A stretch of DNA of 64,000 nucleotides, from NCBI RefSeq assembly GCF_026914185.1, contig NC_070571.1, positions 930,001 through 994,000 on the forward strand. The letters run 5' to 3'. This DNA comes from Puccinia triticina (taxonomy: Eukaryota > Basidiomycota > Pucciniomycetes > Pucciniales > Pucciniaceae). Positions 39,452 through 49,772 of this stretch are shown piece by piece. Under the pieces are notes generated by a model. That model did no database searches, was not told the DNA's origin, and saw only the letters and a list, made by a program, of their open reading frames with translations. A program made the position numbers and the translations under genes. Position 1 is the first letter of the stretch. Each line of letters starts with the position of its first letter.

Positions 39452-39782
39452 CAACGGTGGGCCGCTACGCTAAACTATCTGTAGCGTGCGCTATCCGCTA
39501 GTTTAGCATTGCGTAGTTCCTGGCACATTGCCGTTAGTTGTAGCGCCCGCTATGGGCCGCTACGCTACGCTAACGGGCGCTAACAGCGCTATCAGCTTTT
39601 TTAGCAGTTGAATAGCACTGCTAGCGCTGATAGCGGCGATAGAGGCCCTGTTGTTTCAAGGGGTGCCTGTTAGCGGTAGCGGGCAATCACTGCCCGCTAA
39701 CGGAAAACCCTGTCATTTGTAGTTTAGATCCGCTACGCTGCGCTGAACTACGGACTAAATGTAGCGTAGTGGCCCACTGTTG
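39452..39782. mobile_element. Miniature TIR element related to 38090-38581
   Basis: The tips CAACGGTGGGCCGCTACGCT and the complement of CAACAGTGGGCCACTACGCT are inverted repeats; the interior has GCTACGCTA, TAGCGG and GCGCTA words in both orientations. No target duplication is clear. Confidence 0.6.
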
Positions 39783-39963
39783 GAACAACCCTCCTGGAGC
39801 CTCTTGCTAATCAGGCCCCCAGGTCCACAGGAGAGCTTCCAGGTCCGATTTTTTTCCTGGATTTTTGGACCTGGACAGCTTCCTGGATCACTTTTGAACC
39901 CCCCTAGTAAAAGAATCACACACACAAATCTACAACCTCTTCCTCAAGATCATTCCTCCTAAT

Positions 39964-40135
39964 GGAGGACTTCCCGTCATTTTTGAATAAATCTGGAATT
40001 TCAGATTTCGCAGGGAAATCTGGAATTTGGGACTCTGGATTGCTTCGGGGATCTTCGGGGACCTAGATTTCCCTGCGAAATCTGAAATCTGGCGGCTCAG
40101 ATCTGACTTTCCAGATCGACGGGAAGTCCTCCAAT
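39964..40135. mobile_element. Small TIR element, about 170 bp
   Basis: The ends GGAGGACTTCCCGTC and GACGGGAAGTCCTCC are perfect inverted repeats; the interior is full of AAATCTGGAAT/ATTTCAGATT words in both orientations. Confidence 0.65.
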
Positions 40136-40569
40136 CTTGAAGTTACATCAACACATGACCTCTTTAAGATTGCTGGTTCTTATTAAATCACTACTCAGAA
40201 CACACAGCTTTGCATTCCTCACATCAACAACCTTCCCATCTTAGGACCTCACGCTCCAGGTTTACCCGCTTGAAATTACTCAAAGGCTGACACCAGGAAG
40301 TGCCTTGAAAATAAATTACGTAATCCATTTTGTAGCTCATAGTGCGTAATGTTCTGGTTTTATTAATACAAAATACAGGTTATTGGGGAATTAGGTTCTG
40401 AAAGCAATCATTCCCTCCAATGGGATACGAGAATAGTTGATACCCGGGGCTCTCTGTTACGCGGGTGCAGTTCAGAATGAACTGTACAGTCGTAACATCT
40501 CATGTACATGGTGCGCTGATGAAGGCCAATAAATATGCAGATAGATAGCGAGGTAGATAGATCGATAAA

Positions 40570-41602
40570 TTAGAAAATTTCAGGTCTGGGGGTCGGTGCG
40601 ATCTTATTGGTTGCCGATGCAAGCATGCTTTCGATTGTAGCTTTGACGAGTTGGATGCCCATACCAGGGGAAGGTTTGGAGGCTTGGATCTGCTGAACCT
40701 TGAGAGCGGGGAGTTGGCGAGCAGGCTGTGCGGGTAAGATGACGATTTCGTTGAGAGCATTTGGCTGCTGAGAGCCAAGGGGATCGGGTTCGCTTGTTGA
40801 CTTGCGTTGTTCGTCTTGAGACTCCGTCTGTTGATCGTCTTCATCCCCGACACTCAGGAAGCGTAGTCGTTGACACAAGTCATCGGCTAGATCTTTCTGG
40901 TTCGGCGCGTCCTCGGTGATCTGGGTCCATCCTACTGGGGGCGAGCCTGGCGGTGAAATCAGGAAGTTTTTCTCGAGACTTGGTGGCTTTAATCGATTGC
41001 TTGCTTCAGATCCTGCAGGCTCGGCGTTGGGAAGGCTCTCGGTCACTTCGATTGCTGCTGTCGGTTTGCAGTTTGACGTGAATCCTTTGGGCCCAAAATA
41101 AACTCGAATGACTGTTCTGTTAAAAAGAAAGAAAAAAGGTGAGGGGGATCAAATTTTATGAATATTGATTTCGAGAAATGAGTTTGATGCGTGGATCTAA
41201 GAAAAAAAAGCCGCGGCGGAGAAATAATATCCACCTTCTGAGTTCACCGAAGAGCTCGCTGGCTGGATGATCTCGTGCTTCATTCGGCTCCAGCAGAGAG
41301 AGAAAGAGTTCTTTGATTTCTGATTCCTCAAAGACAAAATGATCCATCTCGGCTCTGGCGGCTACCGCGGGTTGAGAATCTGAATAGACGACAAGGATTC
41401 TGGCGAGGTTAGGAAGCGGGGTCCAGGCGAGGATGTGAGCATAGCTATCGAAGTGTGAACGAAGGGCTAGTTGGAGGGTTGGATGGAAGAATATCCTGGG
41501 TAGGGATGTGATGATGATTGAGTTGGATGGGATGACTCTGGGGTTGTTTGCGTTCTGCAAGGGGAGTAGCGATTTGGCTGAGTGGATGGTACTGGCGATC
41601 AT
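40570..41602 (-). CDS. RCN1: Calcipressin (regulator of calcineurin, RCAN/Rcn1 family)
   Basis: Two exons (41602-41235 and 41116-40570) with a 118-bp intron encode 304 residues from ATG at 41602. Exon 1 has an RRM-like fold with IIITSLPRIFF and LARILVVYSD. Across the splice the sequence gives VIRVYFGPKGF, and further on the family signature FLISPPGSPPVGW with EDAPN, which contacts calcineurin. The C-terminal third is Ser/Gln/Pro-rich. Calcipressins bind and modulate the Ca2+/calmodulin-dependent phosphatase calcineurin in the cytosol. The gene is divergent from MZM1, 291 bp away. Intron: donor GTGGAT, acceptor TTTTTAACAG; the total coding length is divisible by three. Confidence 0.88.
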
Positions 41603-41893
41603 GGCTTGTTGTTTTTGCGTTGTGTCTGGTTGCAGGTGTTGGTGGTGGGTGTTGGTGGCGGGGTGTTGGTGGCGGGTTAGGGGTGAGTGGTGGCTGTGGT
41701 GAGTGCTTCAAAACCGGGAGCCCCCCGAATGACGCTTGGGTGTCCCCGGCTGCACCCCCGGAGCATCCAGTCGAAAAGCTTGGCAAGCCATGGATACACA
41801 AACACAAGAAACTTCAGCTTCGTCGCTCGGCTTTCCGATTCGTGGAGCCCACCCCTGGAGAAATCGGTACTTATTTGGACATCTGGCAGCGCG
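41603..41893. promoter_or_regulatory. Shared upstream region of RCN1 and MZM1
   Basis: The 291 bp between divergent start codons contain GT-rich tandem words (GGTGGCGGGTGTTGG type, about 41636-41680). A bidirectional promoter is inferred from the spacing; no specific site is recognised. Confidence 0.4.
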
Positions 41894-42622
41894 ATGGCCG
41901 GCAGGTTGGCGCTCAGTCATGCCCAGAAAGTGCAAGCGGCATCGGCCTATCGAGTGAGTCCCCTCCTCCAAATAGCTAAACACAGACCCTCTGCAGGCCT
42001 GCTGCTGATGATCACAATATTTAATGTGTAGAGCTTGATCCGGTCCTCGAAATTCACCTTCGAAGCCGATCGTCAAACCTATCGAGAGTTCCTGATCCGA
42101 GCGAAAGAGCTCTTCTCGACAAAAGTGCTCAACCCAAGCTACCTCCTCTCCAGCCATCCCGATCCGAAGGAACTGCCCCCAGAAAATTCCAACTGTACGC
42201 CGCACGAGCTCGTGTTACGCGATCGGTTCGAACACGAACTCCGCGGGGTCCACGAGCTCTCGAAATATCTGACTCGGAATATCGTCCAGGGGAAGCACTC
42301 TGATGATGGACAACGATTGGGTTGGTGTTGACCGTCACTACTGCGACTGCCCAGATGGCTGAATAGTTGCTCCCTTTGGGTCTGCGCGCTCTCAGTTCTG
42401 AGGTTTACCGACAAGACAGAGGTCGGCGATAACTCGACGATCAAGAACCCGGCCCCCACGGGCTCCTTCCTCCCGTCTTCGGGATGTTGCGGAGGCTCGC
42501 ATCACTCCGAGTCATCCACCCCTCCCCCACGACTTAGTCAAGCCGCACTCGAGAGGCGAGAAAAAAGGAGACTCAATAAGCTCCAGCAATCTGCTTCTTC
42601 TTCTTCTTCATCACCCTCTTGA
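41894..42622 (+). CDS. MZM1: Mzm1-like LYR-motif mitochondrial protein (complex III assembly)
   Basis: Three exons (41894-41953, 42032-42320, 42396-42622) encode 191 residues. The N-terminus has the LYR-type motif SAYRSLIRSS spanning the first splice; then FEADRQTYREFLIRAKELF, a conserved RNIVQGK near the middle, and after the second splice RFTDKTEVGDNSTIK, matching the GDNxxIK end of Mzm1/LYRM7 proteins. These chaperone the Rieske iron-sulfur subunit in the mitochondrial matrix before insertion into complex III. The tail after GDN (Ser-rich, ending in a run of serines) is longer than usual. Introns are 78 and 75 bp with GTGAGT and GTTGGT donors; both keep frame. Without the second splice the protein would stop at 42331 and lose the conserved end. 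Confidence 0.78.
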
Positions 42623-43585
42623 ATAAACTCTGTAATCATTTTCATCTTTTTTGTTCTTTCTCTAGATAAACATATGTCATTCATCTCCAATCAATCTCAT
42701 CTATTTCGGAAATCTACTCATATCTTCCTAGCACCTGTCGTTTCGCTCGCGACCGCAAAAAAACCCCCCCGTGTTTTAGTTTAATTCATCTCGTTTTTTT
42801 AAAAGAGAAAAAAGAACTCACAATGCTTGTCAGACAGTCTTCAATACTTAGACCCTGTCTCTACGCCTCTTTAGCACATTAATGTATCACACAGGAAAAC
42901 TTTCGTAGTCTTGATATAGAGCACATGCTGCTCAGTGCTCCCTACGCTCGGCTATGGGCGGTTGGCGTCGCCCAGTGAGTAAACCGAGTTGGTGGCAATG
43001 GCATGATATCTGTACGCCATCGATTTTTTATCATCAGGCCTGCAAAAGGCTTTACCAGTTTGGAATGGGCGCTTACTCCCAGGGCTTGTATGACATCAAC
43101 TAACCACACAAAAAGCTTGAAAGAAATAGAGAGAAATAGACAATCGGAATAAACTCTTGAATCTACATAAATACTTGTCCGAAGCATAATCCTTTACAGG
43201 ATCAGCCCTGTAAGTACTTATATGCAACTAAAAATCTAAACTTCCAGCTGAATCTGAAGGACATCTTTCAGAATATTCTCCTGTTTATTACCCACATATT
43301 GAAAACAACCGTTAGAAAACTGATGTGTGTGTGTGTATACAATACAATCTATTTCTCTCAAAATACAAACGCAAAAAAATCTTGTCAATAACAAAGTGGA
43401 AAATGATGATGTAGAGAAGGAGGGAAAGAGAGATGATGATGATCATGAAGACGGCCGTGTGAAAACGTGAATCTTGCTTTGCTTGAGGTGGTGGAAACAG
43501 AACCAACAAAATATATGAGTGCATATTATATAAATATTGTATTCGAGCTTACAATATATCGACAAAAGAAAGGGGAGGAAGATGT
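42623..43585. other. Intergenic, 3' sides of MZM1 and HSE1
   Basis: AT-rich sequence with a short GT run at 43323-43337. No gene or recognised repeat. Confidence 0.5.
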
Positions 43586-45977
43586 CTATTGACCCGGTAG
43601 GGGCAAACTAGCGGGCTGATTACGGGAGTTAGGGGAAGAGTTCGGGGGGTAAGCGGGCCAAGCAGGATTGAGTTCAGACCTATGATTGCCGTCACCCAGA
43701 GGGGCCGAGGTGGGATTATGGGCAGGGGATGAGTGAGGCTGTGGGTGTCGAGAAGATTCGGGTTGGTGAGACGGATGGGCCGTCGGGTTGTTCGGCGGGG
43801 CTGCAGTGCTCGATGCATGAGCTGCTAGTTGCTCGGCGGAGTAAGCATACCTGTTCCAAAATGTAAGCAAGTTAGTACTGTTCTCATGTTTCTGGGGCTT
43901 GATTCTTTGTGATGGATTTCTGTTCTTCAGACCGCTAACCAGTTTCCATCTGATGCTAAGTAATACCGACTGGTATCGATTCCTTCAGGGGGGGCTACGT
44001 CTCGAGGCGGGTACTGGTGATTGGGAGACGCCAGCGGCCCAGCCGGTCGCTGATAATGCTGATTTGGTAGGGCTTGAACGGGGTAAGAAGCCTAGAGTGC
44101 ACAACGGCCTTAGAGAACTTCTTTTGGTCGTAACATCGATCATTGACCAGTTTTACTCACCTGCTCGTAAGAATAAGTAACTTGCGGATACGGTCCTTGC
44201 GAACCATACAGGTTGTTTGGATTCGGCTGTGTGAAGGCTTCCGCTCCAACTGTGCGATCGGATTTGCAATAGATGAGCAACTACTCTGTGGTCTGGGTGA
44301 TGCAGCGGAATGAGCTATGTACCTCCTGGGTGATGGACCGCCAAACTTTGTTCAATCATCGCATCATACGTCGTCTTGGCTTTCATGAATTTGGAGTTGA
44401 TTTGTAATAACTCAGCTGGTCCAGGCGGGACAAAATCAAAATTATCAGACTGTCAGTGAGTCAGCTGAGACAAGGCGTGAGTGAGAGAGAAGCGCTCAAG
44501 AGACCTTTCTTCTGAGTGTATTTTTCGATCAGTCGAACGATTTTGGGTCGCATTGATAGTGTTCGTTGATAGAGCTCTGATAGCTCATCGTTGTCAGCCA
44601 GATTGTCCCGCTGGGCATCCAAATTGTTCATCATCTGTAACAGCCGATCGATTTCGCACGCCTGGGCAAATACGGCAGCCTCTGCTTCCGCCTCTCTGGT
44701 GAGCGCTTCTGGGGATGGGTCTGGGATAGTTTCCTGAATGATAATGAGCCAGAAATAAGCGATTTATAATTAGGTTGGCGACTCTCCCTTTCTGATATAA
44801 TGATAGAAGGAAAGATTGAAACCCACTATATAATTCACTGGGAATATACCGATCTGTCCACGCAATTCACCCTTCCACCAATCTTTGTAGACTGAGTCAA
44901 TTACTCGGATGATATCACCCTCCTTGAATGACAATTCTCCTTCTTCGTTCGGCTCGAAGTCGTACAATGCTTTGACCTTTTTCGGTGCTGGCCTGCCCTT
45001 GGTACGTACCGGGTGGAGTTCGGCGCCAGTGGGTGGGCCAAGGGGGATGTTATCTGGGTCTGGATGAGAGTTTTGAAGAGACATCTGGGCCATAGCGTCG
45101 ACTGGAGGTTGATGAGGATGATGATGAGTGCCGGGGGGCGGTTGTGAGCCTGTCCGGTGCGTCGAGGAGGGGTTGGATGCCGAATCTGGGCCGGTATGGC
45201 CACTTGCCAGGGGCGGGTTTCCGAATCGCGCCTGAGATGAGGAGGGGATATGCCCAGTTGGACCGATAGTCGACTGTGCGTCGAGCGTACTCGCTGGGAA
45301 TTTTCCAACGCCTGCCATGTTCATCCATTCTGCCTCACGTTCTGATTCGGCCAAGGCTCGCTGGAGTTCCTCCTCCTCTCGTTTCAACAGTTCATCCGGC
45401 TAAGAAAAAGAAGAAGGGAAAAAACAGGTAGTGGCCAAATTTAGTTTCCGCGGGAAAACAAGGTGTATCGTGATGTGTGATTGAGAAGGAGGTTGTATGT
45501 GCTTACTGGGTGGGTGGCTGTTGGTAGTTCCTCTTCGTGTTGGTGGCCTTTCTCCTTAAGTTCCTCGACAGTTTCTTCGACGAGGCCGAGATGAGGTTTG
45601 CCATGGAAGTCGTCGACCCATGACTTCAAACACTGCAGGATTCTCTTCTGCACCTTCTCATGTGTATAGCGATCGAGGACGAGGCCTGACAAGACTTTCA
45701 TAAACGCCCTACTCGAGACTTCCTTGTGCAAGTTTTCGTTGGTGTTTTTGACGAGGGATTCGGTGAGGGTCAGACAGAAGAGCTGGACGTTCGCATTCCG
45801 GTGTTGGAGCCGCTTCTGGATCGACGCAATACAATCTCTGGGGCCGGTCGGGCTGGTATCTGTGAGTACCTTGTCGCAGACTTGGATGAACAGCGACCAG
45901 TTCTCCGAGGTTTGAGCCTCGTCTGTGGCCTTGAGGACGACCTCATCGTATGGGTTGGGTGGTGTGCCGCGGAACAT
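43586..45977 (-). CDS. HSE1: ESCRT-0 subunit Hse1 (STAM homologue)
   Basis: Seven exons (45977-45507, 45399-44827, 44733-44505, 44415-44323, 44249-44161, 44091-43940, 43850-43586) give 623 residues in one continuous frame. Domains in order: VHS (about 5-150; [20 protein letters not shown] start), ubiquitin-interacting motif [17 protein letters not shown] (about 165-182), a Pro/Ser/His linker, SH3 (about 295-348; [19 protein letters not shown] and [19 protein letters not shown]), a helical Vps27-binding region ([19 protein letters not shown], about 375 on), and a Pro/Gln/Tyr-rich tail. With Vps27 it forms ESCRT-0 on endosomes and sorts ubiquitinated cargo to multivesicular bodies. Introns are 61-112 bp with clear branch sites, such as TACTAAC before exon 7. 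Confidence 0.93.
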
Positions 45978-46337
45978 TCGAGGGTAAGGAGATGATAGTT
46001 TTCTGAGTTTCGGGTGGATGTGTGATGTCGTGGTTCTTGGTTGATGATGGTCAACAGGAGTGGATCAGTCAGCCGGGCGGTGCTCTCTGCCTGATCGGCG
46101 TCCTGGGACAGTCCTCACGACCCAACACCCCCCTGCCATCAGTGGGGTTCACATTCAAATTTTATAAAACTTTGCAGTCAGTTTTCACACATTTATGAAC
46201 AACATATGAGTAGCTTGGAAAGCTGGGATGTACATACCAGGTTTCTTTGGAAAATGAAACAAATTGGGGTATGTATCTGAAAACTGGTTTTGGAATTTGC
46301 TAAATTTGTGAACCTGGCTACAGTAGGCTACAAGTAG
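45978..46337. other. Intergenic, upstream of HSE1
   Basis: It holds the HSE1 promoter region and low-complexity sequence; no TATA box or gene is evident. Confidence 0.4.
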
Positions 46338-46757
46338 GACCCTGGCAACCCCCTATAAAGCACCAAAATGGAATTTCCCGGCCAAATTGCAAAATGGTAC
46401 GCACGGAAAATGTGTGAATGGCCTTTTTTGCCATTAAGGGTAGGCACCTCAATTGTATAAAATTTTCCTCAGAGAATGGAGGGCAGCAACCAGAAATGTA
46501 TGAATGTACCAGTTTAGGTAGTTTACCCAGGATCCCTGAAGCTATGAGAAATGGCTAGCTGCAAAAAAAAAAGGCTTTGCGCCCCCGTCCGCAAAAATAA
46601 TGGTAGGCATGAAAAATGTATGAAAATTTGGAAATCCTCTGAGGGTACGCACAAAACATGTATGAATGGGCTCTGCAAATGTATGAATTTTTGCAAATTT
46701 CCAGATTTTTGGTGCCGTCCATTTCTAGGGGGTTGCCAGGGTCCTGCTACAGTTCTC
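46338..46757. mobile_element. Small TIR element with ACCCTGGCAACCCCCTA ends
   Basis: TAGGACCCTGGCAACCCCCT at about 46335-46358 is matched in inverted orientation by AGGGGGTTGCCAGGGTCCTG at about 46729-46748. The interior repeats AAAATGTATGAA/GGTACGCAC words. No ORF of interest. Confidence 0.6.
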
Positions 46758-46791
46758 CTATGTATGTAAATCAAAAGGCAGTGATGAGGGC

Positions 46792-47001
46792 CTGTACCAT
46801 AGGGCATGAAAATTGAAATTTTCCAAATTTATCTTGCTAAATAATTCCTAGATCCAAAACTGAACATCACCTAAATGCAGCACTGAGCCTAAAAGTGAAG
46901 AATTTCAACAGCTAAACCCTTCTTTTGCTTTCAATTTTTGTGTGGAGGACAATCAAAGTAGCAATTTTGCAAAATTGAAGCCCATGGTACAGGCCCAGAG
47001 G
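46792..47001. mobile_element. Small inverted-repeat element, GGCCTGTACCAT ends
   Basis: GGGCCTGTACCATAGGGC at its left end is matched by GCCCATGGTACAGGCCC at its right end, with AAATTGAAATTTT-type words inside each arm. A single related end (ATGGTACAGGCCC) also appears near 63307. Confidence 0.6.
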
Positions 47002-47751
47002 TCTTGCAACCTTCAAACACCGGCTTTGCATTTCTCAAATCATCAACCAACTGTCACTTCAGAGACAAGCTGGCATCAATCATTGTCAAGAATCAATTTC
47101 AAGTTGGTTGATTGCATCCCAGGTTAAATAGGACTGCTTCAACCAACCCAATTGTGCTAGCAGTGTTTTATTTAAGGGCTTAGAAAAACAACTCCCAAAC
47201 AACTCAAAAATTTGGGTGTACAATGGAGGGACAATATGTTGACCAGTAGTTGACATCCACCAGGACCTTTTTTTGTCCAAATACGGTGGAATTTTAGGAG
47301 CTGCTGAACCAAGTTTCACCATTTTTTATTCTTATTTTCAGATGTGGATTTTGGGAGTTTCCCAGCCAAAAGTCCCTTCAAAAAAACAAGGGGTTATGAC
47401 ATTTGGTGCCCTCTGTTAGAACCAAAGCCCGCCATCAAAGGGAATATGTGTTCCCTTCAATGATCAGTTTTAGTTACACTGACCACCTCAAAACAGATTG
47501 AGTAACGTTTTTCCTAATGGAATGTACAAATAAAAACGCGGATCTCATCCATCCCAGAGTTCAGTAAGCTACTGCTGATTGGGGTTGCAATGGCCTGGCT
47601 CACCTTGGATTTTTAATGCTGTTTTTGTCACCTTTATCATCAGAACTATGGAAGTGTTTCAGTTTGTTCAGATTCTTCCAATATCACTTTTTCTGATGGT
47701 TGAAAAAAAGTTCAACATTTGTGATAAAATGTGTCAAAAATAGTGTCAAAG
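47002..47751. other. No gene seen
   Basis: AT-rich spacer without recognisable coding or repeat structure. Confidence 0.45.
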
Positions 47752-47964
47752 TCAGCAACATGAGTCGAACCTTATACACTCCCAATCAGAAGTTTCAAGA
47801 CATGAGACAACCTTTTGCTCGCCTCTGGACAGAGGTGGACAGATATCAAATCGATCAGAGCTAGGGACTATTGTTTTGGGTGATATGATGCGGGAGCGGG
47901 TCGAGTAACTTCGAGTAGATTGCAGAGATGGCCCGCCGAGTCGGACAGGGACTTGAGTGAGCAT
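47752..47964 (-). CDS. Possible first exon of a mitochondrial protein gene
   Basis: From ATG at 47964 the frame MLTQVPVRLGGPSLQSTRSY...STRSRIISP is rich in Arg and Ser without acidic residues for about 35 codons, like a mitochondrial targeting peptide. A donor-like AAAAGGTTGTCTC is found near 47812, and the frame stops at 47752. No downstream exon is recognised, so this is either a small protein, a first exon, or a relic. Confidence 0.25.
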   Translation of the reverse strand: MLTQVPVRLGGPSLQSTRSYSTRSRIISPKTIVPSSDRFDICPPLSRGEQKVVSCLETSDWECIRFDSCC

Positions 47965-49772
47965 TTTGGTTACTGACTTGCTTGTTGCTGGGGTCTCTTC
48001 TATTTATGTATTGTTTTGCTCGCTTGCTTCACGCGGTTGTATACACCAAACGACGCAAAGACAAGTATACATGGAATATGATGAACGGCGGTGGAACTGT
48101 GCCCCAACCAGTCCAGCCTTCAGCATGAAGGCAAGAGTTCAGAACTTCAGGTTCTTGGAGTTTGGATGTTTACACGGTTGTTGACTCGAGAGGTTCCCAC
48201 CGGGTTTGAGCTTCCGTGAGCTCCGCGGATCTCTTTCCCTCTGCCGGCCAGCTGGCGTACCTTTAATCCTAGGCCCGCTTGGCAAGGTTTCCATGAGGTT
48301 CTTTGGCTTCGACGCTTCCAAAGAGACCACCAACACACGATTTCAATGGATACAGCCCACCCCAAAGTACAACATACCGCTGTATGCCATCAGTCTTTCA
48401 CCGAACGTTACGAGCTTGATGTGTATTTATTATAATGTATTTATCGTTTTCCATCCTTTTCCATCCAAGAAAAAGACTGGGTCCGATGCCTTGGATCAAG
48501 AGTAAAGACAAATGTTTAAGTTGGGTTTATGCCCCAGCCACCCCAATCAATTTCTTTATGTAAATATTGATAAAGCCATAGACCCTGTGAATTTCTTCGA
48601 AAACTCGCAGCAGGGTAAATCCATAACTATTTCCTTCTACCATCGTCACCAGCTCAACCCAGCTGAACACCCAAGTCATCAATCCATACACCCTTCCACG
48701 AAAAAAAAAACACTCTTGAAGGTTATGTATGTCCTGACCCATTCCGACAACGCTATCTTCGTCCCCTCTTCACTTGGCTAGGGTACATCAACAGCCCCTT
48801 TTGTTTGCAGATCTATCTACATATATATCCATCGTCAGCTAATTTTCCTGGTTTCCGTTGATTATTTATATTTCAAATTGCCCTCCAACTTCCCTGTTCC
48901 GCTCTTCTCTCTACCTAATCTTTCTATCTCGCCGCTGATAACTCTCCTCCCTAATCCCTAAACCCTTTCACCCCACAAAAAGCCACATAACATCAAGTAG
49001 AAAGGCTAGGCGTCCAGTCACACTTTGCAGAACAGGAGTTTGAACAAAACCTCTTGAGCTTATCTCATCCGATCCTACCTTGAATACCCGCGTTTCCCTG
49101 ATCAGCATCCCAGTCCCTAAACAAACTTGAGAGGGATTGCGCTGAAGGCCAAAACAATCGAAACGAGGAGGACATCAGTAACTCGATCGCGTTGGATCCA
49201 AAGGGTCTTTTTTGTCTTCTTGTTCTTCATCGTACATAAACCAACCAAGGGCCCCCACAACGTGAGTAGGCTTGCTACCGTTTGATTTTTCCAAATCTCG
49301 GTGGCTCTCCCCTTTTTCTCTTCGACCATCAGGAGTCAGAGAACTCGTTGCGCTTCCAGTATCAGATCTTTTGTGCGGACTTAGCAACAAGCAGGAGGGA
49401 AGAATGACACAAAAAAGTGACACCTTCCCGATTGCCTTTGGCTTCCCAACGCCTCATTCTAAAGGAAAAGAAATAATAACCTGCACGGAAAGCAGGAGAC
49501 CCACACCGTTTTCCCCCCTTAAACTTCCGCTCACGATCGTAATCGAATGCTAACTCGATATTAATTCTGCAATCCTTTTCATGATTCCAACTCTCCTCAG
49601 TAGTAATCCCCAACCGCTAGGGAAAAGAGGAATCAAGTACACCATAGGGGTCATTATCAATCACGCGCTTGTTTGGTTGTTCTCAAATTTTTCATTGCTT
49701 TATCTAGGTTTTCTTATCTTCAAGTATCTACTCTCTCACTTGGTTCTCAATCAAGAAGATCAAAAAGGGAAA
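47965..49772. other. Long upstream region of ACC1
   Basis: About 1.8 kb with C/T-rich stretches (especially 48890-49090 and 49690-49770), as is common upstream of highly expressed fungal genes. Some short open frames around 48140-48370 on the minus strand have coding-like composition, but none could be tied to a family. A 5' untranslated intron is possible and not demonstrable here. Confidence 0.4.
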
